Part shown: piece by piece, positions 32,060-44,824 of the stretch
Layout of the letters: the number at the start of each line of letters is the position of its first letter
Position numbering within the stretch: position 1 is the first letter of the stretch
Assembly (NCBI RefSeq): GCF_932526225.1
Contig: NC_064036.1
Location: 16,177,181-16,237,180, forward strand
DNA length: 60,000 bases
Direction: 5' to 3'
DNA from: Nematostella vectensis
Taxonomy: Eukaryota; Cnidaria; Anthozoa; Actiniaria; Edwardsiidae
Program-made: the position numbers and the translations under genes
Notes under the pieces: generated by a model
The model's input: only the letters and a program-made list of their open reading frames with translations
What the model was told of the DNA's origin: nothing
Database searches by the model: none

Positions 32060-35000
32060 TTAAAAACCATTTAAATGAGCCAACTGTTGTGGTTGCAAGG
32101 TAAAATAATTATTGACATAAGCAGACTGATCGTATTCGTGATGCATCTGATCACCATTCATGTAAAAATGGCTTGAGTTATCAAGTTCAACTGTAGTTGT
32201 GATTGGGTCTGGATGAATTTGACCTCCATTTATTGTAGGTGCCATGGTAGTCGTAGTGATGTGAGGGTCGAGATTGAGGTCATTTCCAGATGATATGATA
32301 TCATCCCAATCTAAAACATCATGCTGTTGGATCTCTTGGATGAGGTCATTGCCAAACAGCTCTTTTGCAGCATCTGCAGCTGCTAAATCCTCAACTTGAT
32401 TCTGTGGAACTAGGTGCTCTGTATCTTCTAAATCATCACTAGATACTTGAAGTTCTTCTGTAAACAAGTGAAACATAGTTAGATCTAGCTAAATATTTAT
32501 ATTACATGTTCATATTACATGCTTGGTAAATGTAACCTGGGTACCAGGGGCTCGAGCTTCACTTTTTTTTACTGTCAAGCTGGTCTTCAGTGAACAAGTG
32601 AAGCTTGAGTCTCTGGTATCCTGGAGTAAGGTGAATGATGTTTTAGAGATGTTTGGGAGCCATCATCATGCTATATATTTTTTAAATCAGTGCAGTCAGC
32701 TTAAAAGTCGTCTTGGAACTCAACTTATTTACTACCACTGTCAGCTCTGGTGTTACAATCTGTTACAAAACTAATGGGACACTTTCCCTCCCCCTTCCAC
32801 AATGTTGGAGAGCAAATGGTCACCTTGCCACTGCTTGTGTTTTGAGCTGAAAAATCACCTCTTACCAATATTAATCGGGGGAGAGGGTTGGCAGTTGTTC
32901 GTATGGGAAGTGTCCCACTTACTTTTGTTGTGGATTGTAGCAAGGTAAAGCCATATTATTGACAATTCTCTTACTCACCTGGATGAGCCATGCTTGCTCG
33001 AATGGCCTCTGCATGTTTCTTTTTCCATTTTTTAATTTCTTTATCCATCTGATCTCGTCTTTCGGGCTTTAAGGACCACAAGCATCCTTTTCGCTGTGAA
33101 GCACCTTGAGGTCTCTCAAGCTTACAGAAGGCTTTGTTGAGTGACAGGTTGTGACGGACAGAGTTCTAGAATAGAACAACAAATTAACCATTGTAGGGCT
33201 ATACATTTATGCATTGTTTTATGCTTCATGACCGTGATACAATATCAGGGTTTAATTTTCCCTCCATATTCATATTTTAGATTTTTATGTGTTTATCTAA
33301 AGCGTGAAACAATACATGGCTGAGATAAAGTTGCATTCCATGATCAATATCATCATTTAATTTTCCCTCCATATTCATATTTTGGAATTTATATTGTGAG
33401 GTTAGTTATGGCTTTTCAAGCATTACAAATGTAAGTAAAAGTAAAACTATATTTTCTCAAAGTATCATCAGGATTGGCATCAGATAAACTAGCAGAAAAT
33501 AAATATTTGTTTGTTAAAAAAACAATGAAAATTGTTGTGTCTATTCTTCAACTTAGTCTGATTGAATTTTTGTGTACTAATCAACTGTTAACTTGAAGAC
33601 TACAATAAAACCAATTCTAACCTAACATAACTTTTTTTAGGTTAACTAGGAATATATGATTTAGATTTGAGTTAACAGAATCTGAATGCCATTGATGTAT
33701 AACAGTGCTTAATGAACATAAAAATATTCGTCCTTACTGAGTCATATAAAGGGTTGAGTAGGTAGATTAATGGGATTGCCTAATGGTGCATTGAGGTGTG
33801 GAAAAAGTGTTTTCCTATTATGAAACAACTCATGTGGAAAAGGCAAACAGAAAAAAAAGACATCACTGTGGAAATACTAGATAGAAACTCAATAGTCAGT
33901 TCACTAGGCTATCAGGATGTTCTGTTTTCTTCAGTTCTTTGTAATTTTATTACATATGATATATTAGATCTAGAAATGTTGGTAGTTTGAGTGAGTATGG
34001 TTGAGTGGGTAAGTTGTTCTAGTGGAAATATACTTAGCCCACTCATGAAATTATAACACGTTTTCATAGCTTTCCAATAGCCAAAACTCGGCCTACATTC
34101 TGGCAGAACAACAGAACATTGCTCAATCAAGAAACAGCATTGAGTATTGGATGTGACCTGAACTTTAATAAACAAATTCATATAATTTTTATACCAATAT
34201 ATATTATGTATATATTGTTCGATCTCGAAGTATGGTGCGATATTTGCCCTGTCATAGGCCATTAATGATTTGTTATTTTTTGGGAAATTATGCGCTTGTA
34301 TAATACAAAGGGATAAGGAAGGAAGGCAACAGGTGTGACTACTGCAGTATGTATTTCCATCCTGCCTAACCATAACAACAAGAAAAAATATTATTTATAG
34401 AAAAATAGATCCCGTGGCATATAGAAATTTTAACTTACAAGTAACAAAAATTTCTAGTGGAAGGTAAAACGTTTGATCTAATTCCAGCATTTCTAGTTTT
34501 ACAGTTAAAAGTATGACTGGCATTTGCATTTAGAAAATTATAAGAAAAAGAATATGGTAAATTCAACAAGAATAAATCTTTTGTTGATAAGTTAAGGAAA
34601 TGGAAAAAATTATATTTTCATAGATTGAGATGATTATAAAACTACATTATGTATATATGGTTATAGATTATATTTGATGATGAAAAAAAAAAAAACATTT
34701 ACAAAGACAAACATTGCAGAGCGCTGCTACGCAAAAATCTTATTACACAGCTATCTAAAGAAACCGAATTGGAAATATCTCTACCTCAATAGATTTTAAA
34801 ACTTAGATATGATAATTTCAAGATCTCTGATGCCATTTTAAAATTTAATTGCGAGGTAGACCAATACAATATGTGCATAATTTTGGTTTCCATAACTCAC
34901 ACAAGGAATATTGGTTTTATGTTACTAATAAATTCTTTTCTATGTAGTATCTTTGATCGCTATAAGATGAAGGTATTAAAGTAATGTGGGAATGTTGTAA

Positions 35001-37250
35001 AAGATTATTAATGTAGAATCCAATGGTTTTGCGCTTGTTCAACTTCGAATCTAGACATATCGAATAATCGTTGTTTGTATAGACAAAACGTTCTCGAACA
35101 CCACATAGTTCTAGTTCAATAACTCTTTGGATAGACGCTTTGTCGGGATGGAAACAAGCTGCCACAGGAATGGATAAATGGGAGCCAGAATAGCTCGGTT
35201 TATTCCCTATGTGAGCTCTGTTCGGTTAAAAGAAATCTTAATTAGAAAGAGTTGTGAATTATTAACCAGGCCTAAACCACCTGTTACTTCAGTCGCCTTG
35301 CAACGACGAAAAATTCGCTTTTTTCAATCGAAACGGCACCCATAATATGTTAAGATGGTTTTCTACCACAGTCTTTAAAATACTGTGATGGTTTTTGAAT
35401 TCTTTCTTGGAAACTTCGCTTTGAATAGCGCTCTTATAGAAGTGACATTGCTAGGTGGGGCTTTGTTTTGGTACCCTCGTTTTCATGCAGTTTTTTTTTC
35501 CTCTCAAGTGAAACGATAAAAATACAGTAGCTAAGCTTTAGCTATTGGTAAAATATCACAAATAAGGTCTCAATAACGACAAAATAGCAGTTAAGTTCGT
35601 TTTATATCAGTCTATGTTCTTTTCAATATATATTTATACACTCCCTAACTTACCGGTACATGTGAAATTGTCAAAATTTTTAAAAGAAAGGAAATCCTTT
35701 GGAATTACAGAGTCTTATATAAAAAATTATGCCATCCCTCGATAACGCACACGAGATCTCAATATTTTACAACGTGACAGACTATAAAAACCTCCACGTC
35801 AGTTCCCTTATATCATACATAATACAAAATTCCTTAATGACAAAATATAAATTTTAAGTTCGGGGTAGTAATTTCGGTATTTCTGATATTCAACCTATAG
35901 GTTTTTAACCGAATGTACTTAAATATTATTGGGAAATTTTAGCGGATTCGAATTTGCTGGATGTAGTCTAGTTTGCATTTAGTATTACAGAAACTCGCAG
36001 GTCGAAATACAGTCGTTTATTGTGTGACATCCGAATTGATGACCGAATTTACATTCGGTATCACATACTAGTAAAGCGAACAGCCAAAACCATGCAGCAA
36101 GACCAATTCCCAGGAATTGTTCCATTATTATTTGATATTTTTAAGGATCCTGAATATACAGTTTTAAAATCGGCGGATTTTAGCGAGAATTCATGTCAGA
36201 AGAAGAGTTTTTTCTCGTCAGCTGTTCGGAAACCATTGTTCTGCGAGGAAACCCATTCAGCTGCCGAGGCCCGTCGAATCGAATACATTGGGTAACCGTT
36301 AAAGTGCACTCTTTCAAAACCTAACCTCAAATATTTCAAGGAAATAGGGAAATTCTACATGAAATAAACCAAGTATTTTAAAATTAAAAAGTTTTCCGCG
36401 TAGAATTAAACTTGTCAAGGTAGATGAACCGTTACTTCTTGCGTCAAGTTTAAATTCAAAATTTCCACATCGCTTCGAGTAATGGCATTAGGGAAAAAAA
36501 TCGATCCCACGTACCTTCCATCCGTCCGGAGCTGTCTTGAAATAAGGAAATTTACCCCTGAGAAGGAAACACAACAGATTTATAATCAAACCATAAATAC
36601 GCAAATACTTGGAGCGTTTCGGAGTTAGAATTACAGGTAAATACTCACATCATAAACTTGTAAATCTCACTGACTGGCAGAGTGCCGGAGTCACTGTTTT
36701 TGAGGGCCATAGCGATTAGACAGGAGTATGAGAATAACGGCTTTGGATAGCATTTTTCGTTGGGTTTTGCGTTCTCTTTACTGATAACTTTGCAGTTCTC
36801 CATTCGAGTCTTGTTGTCGGACACACGTGCGGTGAGTTGAGTTTGTGGCGCGAGTGGAGTGACGGCCTGTTGCTGTACCGACGTGACTGCTACCGAAGAT
36901 ACTATGTTGGTTGGCTGTTGCTGGTGTTGCCACTGCACTGGCATTACTGTGTTCGGATCGACCATCACGGGCTTTTCCTGTCCGTTACTCCCTTTCTCCA
37001 TAGGGATCGATACATTTTGTAGCCACTGCAGATTTGTCAGATCTCCTGGGCTTATACAATCCCCTGTGCGGGGTCTCTCTTGCTCTGCTTTCAGAGCTCG
37101 TTGGCCCTCCGGGGAACAGAAAATGTTCTGCTCCTGGAACATGGGATCGTTAAAATTAAGATCCATTTCGCGCATGTCGCCCTCCATCATTTCTTGCAGC
37201 GAGAGTTGGTCTGGACCATCAAGATAGTAAGTCTGGTGCATGCTGTACAT
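32060..37250 (-). CDS. FOXN4: Forkhead transcription factor, FOXN1/FOXN4 type
   Basis: Four exons on the minus strand (37250-36649, 36557-36515, 33165-32979, 32457-32060) join in phase to give 409 residues. The forkhead domain spans about residues 167-263 across three exons: [18 protein letters not shown], then [12 protein letters not shown], then the recognition helix [13 protein letters not shown], followed by RKGCLWSL and [19 protein letters not shown] together with the KxWKxK-AxRxSM tail is characteristic of FOXN1/4 rather than FOXN2/3 or FOXJ. The N-terminus is Gln- and Pro-rich; the C-terminus has an acidic [10 protein letters not shown] patch that may activate transcription. In vertebrates FOXN4 acts in retinal and neural progenitors and multiciliated cells, FOXN1 in thymus and skin; an invertebrate single FOXN1/4 gene precedes that split. 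The start is the ATG at 37250; the frame is open further upstream to a non-ATG codon. The 3.35-kb intron 2 shows nothing coding. Confidence 0.9.
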
Positions 37251-39848
37251 GATGGCAGAATCTTTGCGTTCGAAAAATTTTCTCCAACATGCAAGCAAGT
37301 AGGACTTGAACTGGTGAATCAGTTACTGCGAATTTTGACCCATGAGTCAGACGTGCGCTGATTGGCTTAGAAAGCGCGGCCTTGTCGCTGATTGGTTGTC
37401 AGTGAAAACAACTAGCAAGTTATTGTGCCATATAAGGACAAGTTACTACTTTGAGAGCTTACAAAGTCTTTGGGAATGATCGCAAAACCACGGCGAGAAA
37501 CTCCCAATTAGAACCCTAGGATCTGACTTAAAACGTCGCTCTATCGATGGCTAAAGTTTAAATTTATTTTTCTGGATGCAAAAGCCAAGCGTAGGCCGTG
37601 ATCGATGTCCCCTCCGTTGCGTGAAATTCATTGAGCTTTCGTGATTACTCGAGCGCATCGAGCTATTGTCAGTCGTGACAAGACGAACGCCCCACCCCAA
37701 CGGCTCGACCTCGAGAATTTACATACATTTGCATAGCTGAACCTTTGTTCATAATTTAATGGCGCTTACGGGGGTGAACTAAGTCTTGAATATAGAAGGA
37801 ATAAGTATGAATCATTTTGTGTGGGAAGTAGTGATTTTCCGAAACACAAAACTACTTTGCTATGGCAACAACAAATATTTTAACTCAAAATTCATGACGA
37901 ACTAAGAATAATTTAAAAATCGTAAAACCGCTAGAAGAATTCGATAACGAAAATATAATCTGTATTGTCTTATATCTTAGCACTGTCACGCAAAAGGTTG
38001 CACACGGTTTCCGGTCTTGGAACAGGTCGAAAGCTTACATTACAAAATAGAAGGCGAAGGCGGGAAAGATTCTGGCGGGAAACAGCTAAATGGTTTTCTA
38101 TTCCAGAGCCCGTGTCCACCGACACAACACGGCACTTCACACTGCACGCATGCCGTCAATTCCTTTGCGTTTCCGCTTATAATTTTCACGCTTTCGGGCT
38201 CGTGTCGGTACTTTTAGCCGCTTCGGTATGCGACAAACTGTGAAAATTCCGACACATAATTCTTCGTACCGGGATCCATAGAATTTACCGACATTCAATA
38301 TCGTAAGAATTGTATCAAGTTTTGGACTAAAACTTGTTCGCAAAGAATATTCTCTTTTACCGGAAACGTACAGGAATTACAGTCTGGGAGCTTTGGAAAG
38401 ATCAGGAAATTTAAGGTTAAACATAGGAATAAATGCTCTTTTCGACCGAAAACCTCTTTGCTGGACCGGAATCCTTGTTGTGTTAGAAATATGAACATTC
38501 TAACTTTAGATACCAATGCTGTATGATGGCAACTTTAAAGGACGATGTCGGAGTTCTTCAAAGTCTACTCAAAAGCCAAACTCCATCGTCAAGGAAATAC
38601 TCTCACAAAGAATAAAGTAAATGAACTTGTAAATTAATACTTTCTAATTCCCGTAACTTTCTAAATGGAGATATAAAATAAGTCTGAATACTGCATTATA
38701 TTATCAAAAAATTCGCGTATTCAGCGTGTTAAACCACGGAACTGACGGAAATTTGAATAATATTTGAAGCTCTTAAAGAAAAATCAAAACTTTTCCTAAT
38801 GGCCCTATACCGAGATGTCAAAATATACTAGAAGAACTTCAACATTTCAAGTATGACAGTTTCTTGGAGAGTGCCAATATTGCTCTTCGTGTTTTTCTAT
38901 AAACCTGTATTACACCATCGCAATAGGCGGAGCCTGGGATAGGCCAATACTGTATCTAATTGGTCTAATTGCAAATACTTTACACTTGTAACGCCCCGGT
39001 TTTATGGAAAATGTAAATGACTACATTCATGAAAACAGGTGATGTGCATGATGATACACCAAACAAAATACTGCTGGAATCACTATGAAATAATCCTCTT
39101 AAAAATGTATATGTAATTGTTTCGTTTTCTCTTATACCCTCATCACTCATCTCACATCCGAGATTCTGTGTTTCGGTTTGTTTTTATTTACAAAATAACG
39201 CAACAAATGGAAACTTTTCACCGAAAATTTTCATCCTCCCAATTAACGATCTCCTACATATTGTACATCTTTAAAGATAGGATTTTCTATTTCTATGAAT
39301 GCGATAAAGAATTCTCCGTTTTAAACAAACCCATCTAGCATTCTTATCCAAAATCAACTCGCGACTTTTTTCTTTATAGAGGCGCTAATTGGATCATTAG
39401 AAAGACAACTGAAATTCTAAAACTCTGAGAAAAAGTCCAGAAATTCCATAGTTAATCCTTACAACCCATTTTACTCCCCTTGTAATGCCTTCAATATACC
39501 TAAGCAAAAAAAAAACCTGTCCATCATAAAAGGAATGGAATCCTTTCAAGTGCAACAGGTTGCTGGAATAATAAGTGGGTAAGCAAAAGATGATTTTTTA
39601 TTCATATTATTCATAGTAACATTAAAAACTATACGTCAGCTGGGATGCATGATATACCCTGTCGAACATTGGAGATTCATTAGAAATATTATCACTACTG
39701 TATCTTTTACGCGATCTAGAAGTTCTGTAGTGTATTTGTTATTTTACGTGATTGATATGGGCTGGGATATTGTCGCACCGTTTCCGGAGCTTCCAGAAAA
39801 TGTGTTTTATCATCCTTAAATAATAAAGGGAAAACATAATAGTAGTTC
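37251..39848. other. Intergenic region upstream of FOXN; nothing recognised
   Basis: AT-rich sequence with only short chance reading frames. The first 200 bp or so must contain the FOXN promoter and 5' UTR, but no TATA box is clear. I recognise no RNA gene or repeat family here. Confidence 0.5.
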
Positions 39849-39929
39849 GGTATAATTTTCCCTGCTAGCAGAGGCCTCTTTTCTCTGTGTTTCGCTGGGC
39901 TGGATCTGCTAGCAGGGAAGGTATAATTT
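39849..39929. mobile_element. 61-bp inverted-repeat insertion with 10-bp target duplication
   Basis: GGTATAATTT occurs at 39849-39858 and again at 39920-39929. The 61 bp between them begin TCCCTGCTAGCAGA and finish TCTGCTAGCAGGGA, a perfect 14-bp inverted repeat around a loop of about 32 bp. This is the footprint of a very small non-autonomous DNA element. Confidence 0.85.
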
Positions 39930-41143
39930 GACCAAGCTAGTCAAACGAGATCGCTTTATTTTAAGGTAATAAAGATTTTACAATCTTTTCCAGTGCACCT
40001 GTTACGTTTTCGGTTTGTTTATTTTATCCGTTTCCGACGCATAATTTTACCATTCTTATTGATCCGGCAACCTGTTGCTCCTTGATATTTTTATTGGAAC
40101 CTCTCCAATTCTAATTCCAACTCATTTATAGTTTACATATTTAGATTGGGGAAAACTCTTTAAGCCTCTTTGTTTTTGAGTGAAATATTTTCTCGGAAGC
40201 ACAAACATTTTTTTATCGATAAGAGTACTTATTGTCCTGGGGTATTTATTGTTAACAGAATAAGCAGATTTTGCAGGCTGGTATTTCAGGGTCGCTATCA
40301 TTTCTCTGCAGCACAATGAATATTTTCTAATAAATAATTTAGTAAAACAATTACAAACTTGGCATTCGCCCCTAATACTCAATCAACCTGTTGCTTGTTT
40401 GCTTCGTGTGCACTCTTGACAAGGAATATAGAATCTTCCAATAACGCTTGTACAAGACTAAAGATCTTTAAAGAATTTCCCAAGTCCAGATCTCGATTTT
40501 CATACCAGAAAGAACATTTTGTGTTTTTTACATTTAGAAAAGAGTTTAATGATTCTACCTATCTAACACTGACTCTACTTTTTTATATATATATACAAAC
40601 CATGGTCTTAAGACTATTTTTTCATACTGTTTCAATATTTCTTTCCGTCGTTTGAATTTTTGTCTGGAAGTTTGTGGTCCTGCTGTGTTATCTTTCAAGT
40701 GGCGCGTGTATGGCGCGTGTGCAACACGTGTCACGCGCATGGAAAACAATAGCCAAGTCTCCGCAGTATGTGCCACCGGTGTAACGCTTCCTTTTCACGC
40801 CACGTCGACACAAGAACAACAATGAAGTAAAGAAAGGGAAAAAAACCTTTGTTTTAATTTTCATCTTCTGTGGTGATGAGACAAAGTATTCATAGCAATA
40901 GAGTTTTTAAAAAATATATATTGCAATATCAATCATGAATCTCATGTATTTAGAGAAAACCATACTGATACTGTCTGGAACAGTATTATTAAGTTTCTGC
41001 CAAATGGAGACATCTGGTATTTTTGGGGAAGGTCATGATTAATTGGGGGACATTTAGTGGATGTGTCTATCTGATATATTGCTGCTAACTTCATGAAAAA
41101 TAACGAAATTAACTGTCACCAAAGTCAGTATATTATCTTCTTT

Positions 41144-41270
41144 TGTCTACAAATTTAAAAGTTCCTTCAATATTGGTCTTATCTTGTCTGCAAATTTAAA
41201 AGTTCCCTCAATATTGTTCTTATTTTGTCTACAAATTTAGCATTTCCCTAAATTCTGTTCTTCTTTTTTG
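41144..41270. repeat. Three tandem copies of a 41-bp unit
   Basis: TTGTCTACAAATTTAAAAGT followed by TCCCTCAATATTGTTCTTAT repeats about three times with substitutions. Non-coding. The flanking region 39930-41143 shows nothing else that I can support. Confidence 0.7.
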
Positions 41271-41324
41271 TTCGAATATGTGCCTTTACCTGATTTATTT
41301 TAACCTCGATACCTATTTTTTTAA

Positions 41325-41430
41325 AAGTCCATATAACATTTCAGAATTGTTTGATTTTGTCGATTCTTTATATTTTTATTTTGCAAATGGTATGTGTATG
41401 CTATAGAACGCGCGTTCGCGCGAATAACTC
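41325..41430. repeat. Dispersed repeat, copy 1
   Basis: AAAGTCCATATAACATTTCAG through GTCGATTCTTTATATTTTTAT to AACGCGCGTTCG is closely matched, in the same orientation, by 59897-60000 at the right edge. The copies differ by scattered substitutions and small indels. The element is cut by the window end, so its limits are unknown. Confidence 0.75.
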
Positions 41431-41888
41431 AAATATGCAATATTGAAGTATTTTTGTCTACCTTCGGGGAAAAACCGTGAAGGCCCGGGTCCAGTCATTT
41501 GTGACGTAGATGGAGATGTCAATCAAATTACATGAAGAAAGAAAATATGCGCGCGCTAAACTAGTTCTCGTCTTCATGTCTTCAGTTATTGCTGAACATC
41601 GTTCTGTGGTTACAAGTTTTACCGGAAAACTATTCCCTCGACTCAATCTCCTTTCGCGCGGCCAAGAAAATTTTTCTTAAGCTCTGTAGAAAATTCAAAT
41701 GTCAATCAAATTCCCTTTTTAGAATTTGAAAGCTTGTCTATGCTTTCCTTTGGCTAGATTGCTATAAGTAAAAGGTTATTAGAACTTTAAGCCGTAGGGC
41801 ACTTCAACGGCTTGACCCCCGATACTCGAGACTTGGTAACCACGAAGAAACTCCGATAGGTCAACCACTCGATACAGGTAGCTTCCAA

Positions 41889-42040
41889 ACCCCCTGTTAA
41901 CCGATCCCCTCTGTAACCCCACAAACCCGGTAAACCGAACCCCTCGGTAACCCCACAAACCCGGTAAACCGAACCCCTCGGTAACCCCACAAACCCGGTA
42001 AACCGAACCCCTCGGTAACCCCACAAACCCGGTAAACCGA
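41889..42040. repeat. 33-bp minisatellite, four to five copies
   Basis: The unit AACCGAACCCCTCGGTAACC followed by CCACAAACCCGGT repeats with almost no variation except in the leftmost copy. Because 33 is divisible by three, all three minus-strand frames stay open; I do not treat them as genes. Confidence 0.93.
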
Positions 42041-42423
42041 CCACATAACCCCCAGTAAGTCATCGATGACGTCATCAAAAATATGCATGTAGATATCATT
42101 CTTATCTTCTTCAGATTCAACAAAACTTGGGAGATGTCGTTTAGGTGTTGGTTACAATTATCACATAATGTGTGACGTCAAAGGTAGCGTCATAAGGAGC
42201 CTTTTTTATTGAAATTATGGAACAAAAATGAGCTATCTTTTTTTGACTTTTCCTCATCTTCGGTGAAATTGTGTTCTGATTTATATGCCTTTTTGCTGCG
42301 CCCCTTTTTGACACCTTTATGATATTTTAACTTTTTTCATCGATGACCTCACTTAATCGACCTCTGAAAAAGGGCAGTTTTAACGCGTTAGTGGCAAAAC
42401 AAAATGCACCAGTATATCGGCAG

Positions 42424-44816
42424 TAGCTCTTACCGAAAGTGCTAGCACTTTTTTTTGGCATTATTTGGCTTTGCGAGCACTTTTTTTACATTTTTTCCCA
42501 AAAAGCACTGCTAGCATTTTTTCTTATTATCGACTGATTATTTATATAATTTCGCGTTAATCAGCACACTCTGACTTCACATATGTCGTCCAAAGCCGCA
42601 ATTTGCATTCATTTTCGTCAAAGGAGCCGAGGAGGCTGGGGAATATATTTGATAGGTCTGCGGTTGCAGTCTGCGTTCCAAGATGGCGTCATTCACTAGC
42701 AATACTGGAAGTCAGCCAAGCAAGGCAGAGATAGCTCGAGAGCGTACTCTGCCATCAATCAGTGGAAAAAACAAAACTAGGGGGAACTGTGATGTAAAGA
42801 ACATAAGCATACATGATCGGATTCAGCAATATCCAGGAGAGGAACTAACAATCAAAGAAGGGGAGTTGTTTTGTCTGGCATGCCGCGAAATAGTGTCTTC
42901 GAAGAATAGTATTCTAACTACACACTTGGCTTCAAAGAAACATGGAAATGGTAAAGAGAAACTGAAGAAGTCTAAGTTGAAGGATCAGACTATTATGGAG
43001 GCTTTTAGAGCGGCGGACATGACGCAGAAAGACAGCACTCTACCAATATCTGAACGGGCCTACCGACTCGAAGTGGTCGAAGAGTTTCTGTAGGCTGGCA
43101 TCCCACTTGGGAAAATCGATAAGCTACGCTCCCTCTTAGAAAAGAATGGCCAACCTCTCACAGCAAGTGCTCATCTTGGTCAGTACATTTCAATTATTCT
43201 CAAGCAGGGAGTCGAAAGGATAAAAAATGAACTGACTTTGCCTGGCCAGACTGGCATGAGATGTTTCGATGATCTTTGACGGGAGTACACGACAAGGAGA
43301 AGCAATTGCTGTCATCCTGCGTTTCCTTGACGAGAATTGGTCGATTATTCAACGTCTCGTCAAAATTGATATATGTTCCAAGTCAGTGAATGCGGATGAT
43401 CTTGCACAAGTTCTTAATCAGTGCCTATCAGTTGATTATGGTGTCAAGGCCAATTCGTTACTCGCAGCCATGAGAGATGGGGCAAGTGTGAACCAGGCAG
43501 CGTTGGATAGGATTGCATTTATCTTTTCTAAGCTGCTCAACGTTGTGTGTTTCTCACACACGCTTGACAATGTCGGGAATCATCTTGTCATTGCAACTCT
43601 TCTAGAGTTCGGTAGCGTGTGGCTTCGCCTGTTCCGCCATAGTTACAAGGCAAAGCTGTTGTGGAAAGATCTGACTGGGCAAAGACCGAGATCATACAGT
43701 GAGACCAGATGGTGGTCAAAGTGGGAAGTCTACAAACAAATGTTACTGCAGTTTGGAGATATTGAGGGATTCTTGATAGAAGCAGAAGCCGCTAATATTG
43801 GTCCACAGTTACTCCCTAAACTCCAGGCAATACTTTCCGATACTGAGCGAGTGATCAACCTGAAGCTCGAGCTCGCCATCACCACCGATGTTGGGGAGCA
43901 CTTTATAAAAGCGACCTATTTCTTGGAAGGTGATGGCCCTCTCGTGTTCTCGTGTTATGAGAAACTCCATGCTGTTGCCCAAGCCTGCCAAGCCCCTCAC
44001 TTTCCAAACGTGCGTGCAGTCGCAGCAGCAATCGCTGAAGAAAATCCTGCCCAAAACGTAGCAGCCCTCGAACAGCAGGCAAAGGCATGTGTTCAACCAG
44101 CCATAGATTGGTTTCTGAGAAAGTTCAATGTCCAACTATACAACACAGTGTTAGCGTTCAAGGCTGCGAGGTATATGTGTCCGGTCAGCGTCCAGTGGCT
44201 GAAGCCAACTCAGCACTCAGTAGAGGTCTTGCGAATCTTCCCTTTTCTCAATGATGATTGCATTATCAACGGCCTAAAAGCTGAACTACCTGCTTACTTA
44301 GCTGCCACTGCAGATGTGGTAATCAACACAGAAGAGCTAAAGGTAAAATGGTGGCACGACCACAAGGAACCGCTCCCACACTGGGCTTCTGCAGTGAAGA
44401 AAGTGCTGTTGGTGCAGCCATCCTCGGCTGCAGCAGAAAGGGTATTCTCTGTTCTCAATTCCGCATTCAACGACCAACAGGAGCATGCCTTAGTTGACTA
44501 TCTGCAAGCAAGTGTGATGACCCAGTACAACAAGCGATGACTAACTTCTAAAATGGGTAATGATGACCCAATGACAAGCGTGTGTTGGACTTAAATGGAA
44601 AAAAAATTGATCGTTAAATTTTGATGTTAAAACATGTGAGCGAAAATCTGAAAATGTAATGTTCTATATGATTAAAAAAAGTCTGAAAAAATGAGTATTA
44701 TTTTTAATCCACCAACATTTTAAAAAAAAGCATTATTTTAGCACTTTTTTTGGCAAAAACAAGCACTGCTTTTAGCATATAATGCTTTTTTAACGAGCAC
44801 TTTCGGTAAGAGCCTA
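42424..44816 (+). mobile_element. hAT-superfamily DNA transposon, nearly full length
   Basis: The 2,393-bp element has inverted ends (TAGCTCTTACCGAAAGTGCT on the left; AGCACTTTCGGTAAGAGCCTA on the right, one base longer). It is flanked by a perfect 8-bp target duplication ATCGGCAG (42416-42423 and 44817-44824), the hallmark of hAT insertion. Sub-terminal A/T-rich AGCACTTTTTTT words repeat near both ends. It contains one broken transposase gene. It sits within a GACGTCA-rich repeat family. Confidence 0.93.
42683..44540 (+). pseudogene. hAT transposase, inactivated by one stop and one frameshift
   Basis: The reading frame starts at 42683 (MASFTSNTGSQPSK) and includes a BED-type zinc finger (FCLAC, then HLASKKHG). 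It meets a TAG at 43091-43093, continues in the same frame to about 43,260, then shifts frame near 43,255-43,268 and runs to a TGA at 44540. The second part has the hAT-like catalytic-core wording (MIFDGSTRQGEA, VCFSHTLDNVGNHL) and the C-terminal dimerisation motif PSSAAAERVFSVLNSAF. About 600 residues in all, normal for the superfamily. Only two lesions separate it from an open gene, so inactivation is recent, or the element moves in trans. Confidence 0.9.
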
Positions 44817-44824
44817 ATCGGCAG

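Noticed and set aside
36020-36295. 91-codon plus-strand frame in FOXN intron 2
   Set aside because: No recognisable family, no splice or promoter context, AT-rich intron sequence; probably chance.
41779-42123. Three overlapping minus-strand frames rich in GLWGYRGVRFTGF
   Set aside because: Produced by the 33-bp minisatellite; no start context, splice sites or family match.
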